This document shows, piece after piece, positions 1-6,181 of a stretch of DNA of 10,667 bases. This stretch comes from JALSHZ01 sp964614535. Lineage in GTDB: Bacteria > Pseudomonadota > Gammaproteobacteria > UWMA-0217. A program made the translations under genes and the position numbers. Numbering within the stretch: the stretch's first letter is position 1; every line of letters starts with the position of its first letter. The stretch lies in assembly GCA_964614535.1 (NCBI GenBank), contig CAZTOZ010000031.1:1-10667 (forward strand), given 5' to 3'. The notes beneath the pieces are model-generated. The model made no database searches, had not been told where the DNA came from, and worked only from the letters and a program-made list of their open reading frames with translations.

Positions 1-171
1 AATCCGCCCCTTTGCCGCCAACAAGGCCAGTTCCCATACCGACATGACCGACAGGTATAGCTTCCCCTGGCGGTCCAGTTCGGTCAGGCATTGGGCACGC
101 TCAGGCGGCAGACGGCGCAAATCGCCCCGGGCATACCAAAGCCAGACATGGGTATCGACGAGATAGCTCAT
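1..171 (-). CDS. VapC-type PIN-domain toxin (partial, C-terminus outside window)
   Basis: Only the first 57 residues are present; the gene runs off the left edge. The start MSYLVDTHVWLWY is the classic opening of a PIN-domain toxin: Asp6 in LVDTH is the first metal-binding acid of the nuclease site. Glu47 in SVMSVWELAL matches the second conserved acid. PIN toxins of type II toxin-antitoxin systems are Mg2+-dependent RNases, usually cutting tRNA or rRNA, and are held inactive by the partner antitoxin. The start ATG overlaps the antitoxin stop codon as ATGA (168-171), so translation is probably coupled and no separate Shine-Dalgarno is needed. The target cannot be read from the sequence, and the remaining catalytic residues lie outside the window. 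Confidence 0.88.
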   Translation of the reverse strand, partial: MSYLVDTHVWLWYARGDLRRLPPERAQCLTELDRQGKLYLSVMSVWELALLAAKGRI

Positions 172-461
172 TTTTTCTCCTCATCCGGGTTCGGTTCCGC
201 ATCGCCCAGGCCTTCGTAGAAATGCGCTTCCTCCCCCAGGCAGGCCTCCCAGTCTTCGTCGATGGGCGCCATGATGTCCCCGGTGATCTCGATGGTGCCG
301 GCCATGCAACCAAACCAGGATTTGGGCTCTTCCGGCTCGACGGGCACCAGCTTCGCCACGGGCTTGCCGCGCTTGGTGATGATCACGGGGGCATGGGTCT
401 TCTGCACCTGGTCCATCAGTTTCAGGCACTTGGCCTTGAATTCGGTTGCGCTGACTTTCAT
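168..461 (-). CDS. Phd/YefM-family antitoxin
   Basis: A 97-residue antitoxin partner of the overlapping PIN toxin. The N-terminal 45 residues carry the Phd/YefM fold signature: MKVSATEFKAKCL, followed by the hydrophobic VIITKRGKPVAKLVPVE strand pair, which dimerises and binds operator DNA. The C-terminal half (WFGCMAG, GDIMAPIDEDWEA) resembles the toxin-wrapping tail of Phd-type antitoxins that pair with PIN toxins starting DTHVWLW, and it ends in an acidic stretch. The start ATG has GGAGAG five bases upstream (467-472, minus strand). The operon promoter lies between two palindromes just upstream, so autorepression by the toxin-antitoxin complex is likely (family knowledge plus the visible operators). 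It sits directly downstream of cas3 on the same strand. Confidence 0.92.
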   Translation of the reverse strand: MKVSATEFKAKCLKLMDQVQKTHAPVIITKRGKPVAKLVPVEPEEPKSWFGCMAGTIEITGDIMAPIDEDWEACLGEEAHFYEGLGDAEPNPDEEKK

Positions 462-476
462 CGCTTCTCTCCAAGT

Positions 477-525
477 GGTCAGATTTATATGACCATTATA
501 TACAAGGGGTCATCTCTATATGACC
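477..525 (-). promoter_or_regulatory. Toxin-antitoxin promoter with paired palindromic operators
   Basis: Two 18-bp palindromes lie at 477-494 and 508-525. Each has the form GGTCA-N8-TGACC, they match at 15 of 18 positions, and they start 31 bp apart, close to three helical turns. Between them, on the minus strand, is a perfect TATAAT -10 box (495-500). The -35 region would fall inside the distal palindrome and has no good consensus. Binding at both sites would block RNA polymerase, as expected for autoregulation by a Phd/VapC complex. The distal palindrome contains the cas3 stop codon (516-518), so the toxin-antitoxin control region begins inside the end of cas3. Operator function is inferred from symmetry and position. 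Confidence 0.72.
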
Positions 526-2771
526 AGATCGGCCGCGGCGGGGGTGTCCAGCGACAACGACAACCCCAGTGTCTGGTCGTAAAGGGGCGTTGCCTCCATC
601 TGCGCCCAGATGCCGGGCCAGATCTCCTCGATCAGGTAGTCTTCCCGCAACTGCCGGAAATGCCATTCCGACACCTGGACGCTGTAACGCTGGAGCTTAC
701 GCATCAGCCAGCGGCTGGGGCCTTCTTGGCGCAGGCGGCCCAGCAGGATGTCGATGGTTTTGTCCGCCTCGTCGCGGTGGTAGCGAACCAGGACTTGCCC
801 GCCCTGCTGATCGATGATCCGGAAACGCATGGCGGCAGTGCGAAACTGCACGCGCAGGGCGTCGTCGCCGTCGCCCTTCGGGGTGAGCAGGTCGGCGATG
901 TTTTTCTCGTCGAGATCGGTGTCATCGTAGAACAGGCGGAAGAAACGCTGAAAACGATCCCGTGACAGCGGATCCTCCTGATCACCGGCCAGCACCGACA
1001 CCGTCTTGGCCGCCGCGCGGCGCATCATGCCCGGTGGGGCCGGTTCGGGCGGCACGAACACGAAGACCTCGCCCCGCGCCAGCCGCCCTTCGCGGTTGCA
1101 GCGCCCGGCGGCCTGGGCGATGGAATCCAGCCCGGCGAGGGCGCGAAAGACCACGGGAAAATCGAGATCGACCCCCGCCTCGACGAGCTGGGTGCTGACC
1201 ACCCGTACCGGCTCACCCTGCCGGAGCTTCCGCTTGATCTCGGCAATGACATCGGAGCGATGCTGACCGCACATCAGGGCCGAAAGATGGATGGTCCCCT
1301 TGGGCAACAAGGCATGAAGCTCGCGGGCGTGACGCCGGGTGTTGACGATGGCCAGCACCGATTCATGGGCGGCAATGCGTTCGGCGATCTCCTCCCAGCC
1401 TTCGGCTGTGTTGAAATCCTGCGGCAGGTGGACCTCCACCCGCTTGAGATCGGCATAGAGACGGTCGGGGTCGGGAACGATCTCGCGCACCGAGTCGAGG
1501 CCCCGCAACAGGGTCTTGCCGAAACTGTCCTTGCGCGGCTCCAGCGCCGGCTGGGTAGCGGTGGAGAGGACGATGCTCACGCCATAGTGTTCCACCAGCA
1601 GGTTGAGCGCATCGAGAATGGGTTGCAGGAAACCGGGCGGCAGCAGTTGCGCCTCGTCGAGCACCACCACGCTGTCGGCGATATTGTGCAGCTTGCGGCA
1701 GCGGCCGGGACGCGCCGCGAACAGCGACTCGAAGAACTGCACCGAGGTGGTGACCACCACCGGCGCATCCCAGTTTTCCGCCGCCAGCCGGGAGCGGGCG
1801 GTCTCCCGGTCGGGATCGAGATTGCTGTGATGCTCGATCACCGCCTCGCCAAAGATGTCGCGGAAGATCCCCGCGGTCTGTTCGATGATGCTGGTGTAGG
1901 GGATCACATGGATAACGCGCCGCTTGCCGTGGGCAAGCGCATGCTCCAGCGCAAAGGCCATGCCCGAGAGCGTCTTGCCGCCGCCGGTGGGGACGGTGAG
2001 CGAGAAAAGCCCCGGCGCCTCCCTGGCCGCCCGACGGCAGTCGTCGAGAATTTCGCCGCGCAGGCGGTTGACCGGCGTATCGGCGGCATCCGCCGTCAGC
2101 CGGTTCATGAAGCCATTGAATGCGTCGAGCAGGGCATCGAGACCGGGATAGTCGCCGCGCTGCCCGGCCCGCTCGCCATCCATGAACGCCTCAGTATCGA
2201 GGAAGTCGGCATCCACCAGCGCGGAGAACAGCATCCGCAGCCACAGCGCAAACCCCCTGGGGCCACCGGGTACCCGGAATTCCGGCCGTTCGACCTGAAG
2301 CAAGTCGTCAGGGATACCAGCCGCCAGCGCCTCGTCCAGCAACTCGCCCCTGGTCAGACGCTCCTTGAGACTGCCGCCGGTGCCCTCTTCCAGCTTCTCC
2401 CAATCGGGCAAGCCAGCATGGTGACCGGCAATCAGGTAGGCCAGCACCCGGCCATGCACACCCCACTGCCGGACCGCATGAATGGCGCCCGCCGTGGAGT
2501 GGTCCACCCTGCCGTCCACATGCGCCTCCGGCTCGTAGCCGCTGGCGCTGCGAATATAGTTCTGGAAAGCGGGGCGGTATTTGCCGAGGTCGTGCCATAA
2601 CCCGGCGGTGCTCGCCCAGGCCGCTCCGTCGAAACGGTCCGCCGCTTCACCGGCCAGCCCCGCAACATCATGCAAATGCGATTTGAGCGCATGGGTCCGC
2701 CAGCACCCCGTCTGCTCGTCACACAGCACATGGGCAATGGCGGCAGCGCGTTCGTTGACGACCCCCATCAT
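516..2771 (-). CDS. cas3: CRISPR-associated helicase/nuclease Cas3 (HD-DExH fusion)
   Basis: Cas3 is recruited by Cascade at a target and then nicks and degrades DNA with an HD nuclease and a 3'-5' SF2 helicase. Numbered from the chosen start (751 aa), the HD domain comes first: LWHDLGK (H60-D61), VDHSTAG (D90-H91), AGHHAG (H117-H118) and an Asp pair in LVDADF (187-189). The helicase follows: PTGGGKT Walker A (261-267), LDEAQLLPP motif II (371-379), LSTATQ motif III (402-407), VSTQLVEAGVDLDF (525-538) and QAAGRCNREGR motif VI (553-563). All core motifs are intact. Motif II reads DEAQ, and length and domain order fit the HD-Cas3 of subtype I-C and relatives. The reading frame extends 40 codons further upstream, but that part looks non-coding. 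AGAGGA lies 3 nt before ATG 2771 and 6 nt before ATG 2768, and either could be used. No Cascade, cas1 or cas2 gene lies within 7.9 kb upstream; genes to the left are unseen beyond the toxin-antitoxin pair. Confidence 0.93.
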   Translation of the reverse strand: MMGVVNERAAAIAHVLCDEQTGCWRTHALKSHLHDVAGLAGEAADRFDGAAWASTAGLWHDLGKYRPAFQNYIRSASGYEPEAHVDGRVDHSTAGAIHAVRQWGVHGRVLAYLIAGHHAGLPDWEKLEEGTGGSLKERLTRGELLDEALAAGIPDDLLQVERPEFRVPGGPRGFALWLRMLFSALVDADFLDTEAFMDGERAGQRGDYPGLDALLDAFNGFMNRLTADAADTPVNRLRGEILDDCRRAAREAPGLFSLTVPTGGGKTLSGMAFALEHALAHGKRRVIHVIPYTSIIEQTAGIFRDIFGEAVIEHHSNLDPDRETARSRLAAENWDAPVVVTTSVQFFESLFAARPGRCRKLHNIADSVVVLDEAQLLPPGFLQPILDALNLLVEHYGVSIVLSTATQPALEPRKDSFGKTLLRGLDSVREIVPDPDRLYADLKRVEVHLPQDFNTAEGWEEIAERIAAHESVLAIVNTRRHARELHALLPKGTIHLSALMCGQHRSDVIAEIKRKLRQGEPVRVVSTQLVEAGVDLDFPVVFRALAGLDSIAQAAGRCNREGRLARGEVFVFVPPEPAPPGMMRRAAAKTVSVLAGDQEDPLSRDRFQRFFRLFYDDTDLDEKNIADLLTPKGDGDDALRVQFRTAAMRFRIIDQQGGQVLVRYHRDEADKTIDILLGRLRQEGPSRWLMRKLQRYSVQVSEWHFRQLREDYLIEEIWPGIWAQMEATPLYDQTLGLSLSLDTPAAADLVI

Positions 2772-2863
2772 CAATCCTCTTCTTGTTGTGCCGCCAACGT
2801 AGCATGCCAAATCGGATGACAAATTTCCGTGACCATATGCCCACGGAGCCCCCCGTCCGCCCC

Positions 2864-3957
2864 CTACGTCTTTGGCAGTTCGACTCCCCAATGGTCGAAG
2901 CGGTGCAGCGGGTCGCAGAGCCGTTCCATCGACTCGCTGCGCCAGCGGCCGACGAGTAGGCCGTGGATGCGGGTGTCTTGTTCTCGTTGTTTTTCTTCGA
3001 TTGCCGGTAACAGTTCGGTCGGCAACGGGAAGCGTCCGTCACTGATGAGGAGGAGGTCCGCCCGATGCATCGCCGTTGCATCGAGCTGGTCGAGGGCGGC
3101 GGCGAGGGCACCGGCGACATCGGTGCCACCATGAAACGATTGGCGCAGGAAACCGAGCAGTGCTCGATAACCGTTGGCGGTAAAGTCGAGCCGCCACTGC
3201 ATCGTCTGGCCTTCCCCGCTGAAGGCGATAACGAGGCAGTCGCGCCGTTCGCTGCCGGCAATGCGCAGCGCTTCGAGGGTGACGGCCTTGGCTATGGTTT
3301 CGGGTTGGCCGGCCATGGAGGCGGAGCTGTCGAGACAGACGACGATCGGGCCGTGGCCGGGGTCGTCTCCGGTATCGACTGTTTCATCGTCACCGGCTTC
3401 CGGCTGTGGCGTATGTTCGGACAACACACCCTGCAACCGATAGCAGTACAACATGCTTTCGGCGCGGCGGGCGTGCCACAGAGTATGGAGCCGCTCTGCG
3501 TCTTGCTTGGGGTATCTGCGGCCAGCGTCTCCTCCCAGATGGCGACGATCTTCTCGAGCCTGGCGGCATTGAAGCCGCTGCCGATGCCGATGTGTCGACG
3601 ATACCAGCGGGCGATCTCGGCGCGCTGCGCCGGCTCGGTCCAGAGACAGTGCTGCAACAACGCGCAATCCCAGACCGACACGGTGTCCCGGTCATTGGTA
3701 TGGGCCGAGGTACGCAACAACTTCACCGCCTTGCGCCAGCGCCGGTCGGAAACGTGAATACCCTGCTCTGCTAGAAATTCCCGCAATGCCGCCAGCAGCC
3801 GCAGCACCTCCTCCGGCAGGCGCACCTTGTCGGCGGCGTTCTGGCGTCTGGTCGCCGCCGCCGAGGCGCTGGCGCTGCTGGCCATCGCCATCGCCTGGCT
3901 CGACTGATTCCGGCCGCCCCGCCACGATACCGACCATCGCTCACATTCGACTTGCAA
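2864..3957 (-). pseudogene. RavA-lid / ViaA-VWA remnant, frameshifted and lacking the AAA+ core
   Basis: RavA (a MoxR AAA+ ATPase) and ViaA (a VWA protein) work as a pair in gammaproteobacteria. Here pieces of both occur in one run. The 5' part (3957 to about 3510) contains VRLPEEVLRLLAALR and HVSDRRWRKAVKLLRTSA, which resemble the lid region of RavA. The 3' part (about 3510-2864) resembles the end of ViaA: YCYRLQG, then GPIVVCLDSSASM with a complete MIDAS (DxSxS), GGTD and ISDGRFP, ending in RFDHW. The two parts are in different frames. Adding one C to the four-C run at 3509-3512 (minus strand) joins them as ...AADTPKQDAERL... into about 364 codons. No Walker A or B precedes the lid part; an in-frame TGA blocks extension, and the best start is a weak TTG at 3957. 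An intact VWA fragment could start at ATG 3454. Either this is a decayed deletion fusion, or a sequencing error hides an unusual lid-VWA protein. It lies 92 bp upstream of cas3. Confidence 0.7.
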
Positions 3958-4135
3958 CGCCCGCCGATCCGCCGCCGATGGTGAAACAGTTCACGGATTG
4001 ACAACCGTTTTCCTGCAAGAATTTCCGCCATCACAAAGGGCTTTCGATCAGCGGACGACCGAGCGACGATCGCTGGCCTTTCCCGCCCCTCAGGGAACGT
4101 CGAGGCGGAAAGGCCCGTTCACGGGGGGTTCCATC
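3958..4135. promoter_or_regulatory. Intergenic region between divergent genes with weak promoter/operator candidates
   Basis: This stretch separates the minus-strand RavA/ViaA remnant from the plus-strand Tat protein gene. A short palindrome GTGAA-ACAG-TTCAC lies at 3981-3994, and a perfect TTGACA hexamer starts four bases later at 3998-4003. At 17-bp spacing the -10 position (4021-4026) reads ATTTCC, a poor match, so this would be at best an activator-dependent plus-strand promoter. The region also marks where the missing AAA+ part of the ravA remnant should begin, so it may contain a deletion junction. I find no convincing gene in it. Confidence 0.3.
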
Positions 4136-4300
4136 GTGTTCAGCACGACCAGACGCCATTTTCTGCGCCAGCTCATCGGCCTGCCGCTGCTGGGCGGCGT
4201 GCTCGCGCCCATCGTTCTCAAGGGTGGCCGGGAGACGGCCGGCGAGAGGCTGTTGATGGTCAACGGCTGGGTGGTGCTCGAATCGGATCTCGACCCCTGA
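4136..4300 (+). CDS. Small twin-arginine signal protein, likely partner of the GMC oxidoreductase
   Basis: A 54-residue protein with a GTG start and a GGGGGG Shine-Dalgarno seven bases upstream (4123-4128). The N-terminus STTRRHFLRQ is a good Tat motif (RRxFL), followed by a hydrophobic segment at residues 13-28 (LIGLPLLGGVLAPIVL). About 25 residues follow, including MVNGWVVLESDL. There is no clear signal-peptidase site, so it may stay anchored in the membrane. In FAD-dependent glucose and fructose dehydrogenases a small Tat-signal subunit carries the GMC catalytic subunit, which has no signal, across the membrane as a hitchhiker. The gene order here, 90 bp before a signal-less GMC enzyme, suggests a minimal version of that. 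The known small subunits are much longer (around 150-200 aa), so the pairing is inference. Longer upstream starts (TTG at 3998) give unconvincing sequence and bury the Tat motif internally. Confidence 0.62.
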   Translation: MFSTTRRHFLRQLIGLPLLGGVLAPIVLKGGRETAGERLLMVNGWVVLESDLDP

Positions 4301-4390
4301 CCCATCCGCCCACCGCACGATCCGCCGACCGGCAATGTGCGGGGTTCGTCCGCGCCGATCTTTCACTATCTGTCGACAAGGTTACAGGCG

Positions 4391-5947
4391 ATGACCATTC
4401 GAAATCTGGATACGATCGGAGACGATCCATTCTCCGGCAACGAATACGATGTCTGCATCTGCGGCACCGGCCCAGCCGGGATGACGGTGGCGCTGAAGCT
4501 GGCGGACAGCCACCGGGTTTGCCTGCTGGAGGCGGGTGATCTCGAATTCACCAAGCGGTCACAGTCACTCTACGAGGGCGTCGTCAGTGGTGAGGACTAT
4601 GCCGACCTCGATACCATCCGCTTTCGTCAGTTCGGCGGCTCGTCGGTGGCCTGGGGCGGCACCTGCCGGCCTCTGGACGCCAGGGATTTCGAGAAACGGC
4701 CACTGGTGAAATACAGCGGCTGGCCGATCAGGCGCGAGGATCTCGACCCCTATCTGGCAGAGGCCCGCGACATCCTCAATGCCAACCACGGCGAGCGGGA
4801 GCACTGCAGCCACCCTGCGCCGGACTGGCTGCCACCGATGGACGGTTACGAGGAGATGAGCTACTGGGAGAGCTATCCGCGCGTCAACGTCGGGGTGAAA
4901 TACCGGGCGTTCGTCGAGAACCACAAGAACATCGACTGTTTTCTGAATGCCAACGTCACCGACATCCGCCTGGACGACGGGCTGCGCTCGGTGACCCATT
5001 TCGAAGTCACCGGTTACGACGATCGCAAATTTCTGGTGCGGGCCCGGCAGTTCGTCGTCGCCGCCGGCGGCATCGAGAATCCACGCATTCTGCTCAACGC
5101 CAACCGGCAGATACCGTCGGGCATCGGCAACGAAAACGATCTGGTCGGCCGTTTCTTCGCCGAGCATCCCCATCACCAGCTGGGGGAGTTCATTCTCGAG
5201 GACGAGCCGAAGAAGCGGCTCGACGAGGAGTTGAACAAACCACGCAAGCCGATCGAGCTGACCGGCCGCTTCTTCCGCCCCGACGACCAGAAGATGCGGG
5301 ACGAGAGGCTGCTCAACCACTCACTGGAATTCGAACCGGTCACCACGCCGGCAAGAACCGGCGGAGACGGCCTGTTCAAGCGCACGCTGCGTACCATGCT
5401 CTGTGCCAGTGAAACGATCCGCGAAGCCGCCGAGGCGGTGAAGGATGGCGCCATCACCTGCGAGCAGAACGTCGATGGCTATGTCACCATCTCGTCGGAG
5501 CAGGAACCCAACCACGAAAGCCGGGTGCGGCTCGCCGATGAGCGAGACCGTTTCGGTCTGCGCAAGGCCGATCTGCACTGGCGCCACTCCGCGCTCGATC
5601 GCCGCACGGTGAGGGAAGCGGCCTACTATGCGGCCAGCAAGCTCGCGCTGAGCCATACCGGTCGGATGCGGCTGGAACGGTGGCTGCGCGAGGAGGAAGT
5701 GCACCTGCCTGGCCCCCACGCCAACACCGCCTCCATCGTCTACGGCCCGCACCACATGTGCAGCACACGAATGTCGGATTCACCGGAAACCGGCGTCGTC
5801 GATCCCGATTGCCGCGTCTTCTCCTGCGACAACCTCTATATCGCCGGCTCCAGTGTCTTCTCCACCGCCGGTTTCGCCAATCCGACACTGACCATCGTGC
5901 AACTGGCGCTACGGCTGGCGGACCACCTCAAGACCCGCCTGGCCTGA
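4391..5947 (+). CDS. GMC-family FAD-dependent oxidoreductase
   Basis: A 518-residue flavoprotein of the glucose-methanol-choline family, which oxidises alcohol groups of sugars, alcohols or sterols. The N-terminal Rossmann fold has YDVCICGTGPAG (FAD GxGxxG, 25-30) and LLEAG, the acid that holds the ribose. GGSSVAWGG (82-90) is the family's FAD-contact loop, and VVAAGGIENPRILL (222-235) is the second FAD signature. The C-terminal domain has PHHMCSTRM (453-461), with the catalytic His at 454/455, then GVVDPDCRVF, NLYIAGSSVF and FANPTLTI, with Asn497 as the second active-site residue. Start M at 4391 follows AAGG (4378-4381) nine bases upstream; a GTG at 4337 would add 18 unconvincing residues. 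There is no signal peptide, consistent with export by the preceding Tat protein or with a cytoplasmic site. No cytochrome subunit is nearby, so the electron acceptor is unknown. The substrate cannot be inferred. Confidence 0.9.
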   Translation: MTIRNLDTIGDDPFSGNEYDVCICGTGPAGMTVALKLADSHRVCLLEAGDLEFTKRSQSLYEGVVSGEDYADLDTIRFRQFGGSSVAWGGTCRPLDARDFEKRPLVKYSGWPIRREDLDPYLAEARDILNANHGEREHCSHPAPDWLPPMDGYEEMSYWESYPRVNVGVKYRAFVENHKNIDCFLNANVTDIRLDDGLRSVTHFEVTGYDDRKFLVRARQFVVAAGGIENPRILLNANRQIPSGIGNENDLVGRFFAEHPHHQLGEFILEDEPKKRLDEELNKPRKPIELTGRFFRPDDQKMRDERLLNHSLEFEPVTTPARTGGDGLFKRTLRTMLCASETIREAAEAVKDGAITCEQNVDGYVTISSEQEPNHESRVRLADERDRFGLRKADLHWRHSALDRRTVREAAYYAASKLALSHTGRMRLERWLREEEVHLPGPHANTASIVYGPHHMCSTRMSDSPETGVVDPDCRVFSCDNLYIAGSSVFSTAGFANPTLTIVQLALRLADHLKTRLA

Positions 5948-5948
5948 C

Positions 5949-5974
5949 GGCGGTGGCCCGAGCCGGCCACCGCC
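5949..5974 (+). terminator. GC hairpin directly after the GMC gene
   Basis: The stem GGCGGTGGCC pairs perfectly over 10 bp with GGCCACCGCC across a 6-nt loop, beginning one base after the TGA stop. No T-run follows (CCTCCAATCG), so it is not a textbook intrinsic terminator; it may protect the 3' end or assist termination. Its position at the gene boundary supports a transcript end here. Confidence 0.5.
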
Positions 5975-6181
5975 CCTCCAATCGTAAAATTCTGTAGAGC
6001 GCTCCGGAAGCAGCGAACCGACCTGCTATTCTCTTGCCATCCGTCGGGTAATCCCCCAGGTCACCGCCAGCGGCGTGTCGGCCCGGGGCTTGCACTGAAC
6101 AATAACAAAGCGGCATTGTCAGACAGCAGAAGGCCACGCCGACGACAGGCCACCTGCGCGCAACGTACAGAGGACGCATCC
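5975..6181 (+). promoter_or_regulatory. Intergenic leader upstream of the coiled-coil operon, promoter presumed
   Basis: This must hold the promoter of the four-gene operon, but no strong sigma70 site is visible. The best candidate is an extended -10, TGC-TATTCT, at 6024-6032 with a poor -35. An imperfect inverted repeat, CTGAACAAT (6095-6103) and ATTGTCAG (6115-6122), could form a small leader hairpin. AGAGGA (6169-6174) is the Shine-Dalgarno of the next gene, seven bases from its ATG. I see no gene in this stretch. Confidence 0.3.

Noticed and set aside
222..965. Plus-strand open frame across the antitoxin and the end of cas3
   Set aside because: It is antisense to two well-supported genes and crosses the toxin-antitoxin promoter; its translation has no recognisable motif.
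1260..2600. Long plus-strand open frame (446 codons) opposite cas3
   Set aside because: It is antisense to an unambiguous Cas3 with all motifs intact. High third-position GC leaves the opposite strand free of stops, and its translation shows no recognisable domain.
2829..2840. TGACCATATG near the cas3 start as a third toxin-antitoxin operator site
   Set aside because: It has only one GGTCA half-site and lacks the GGTCA-N8-TGACC symmetry of the two operators.
2772..2891. 40-codon N-terminal extension of Cas3
   Set aside because: The extra residues are Gly/Arg-rich without Cas3 similarity and overlap the upstream gene end; AGAGGA sits directly before the ATG pair at 2771/2768.
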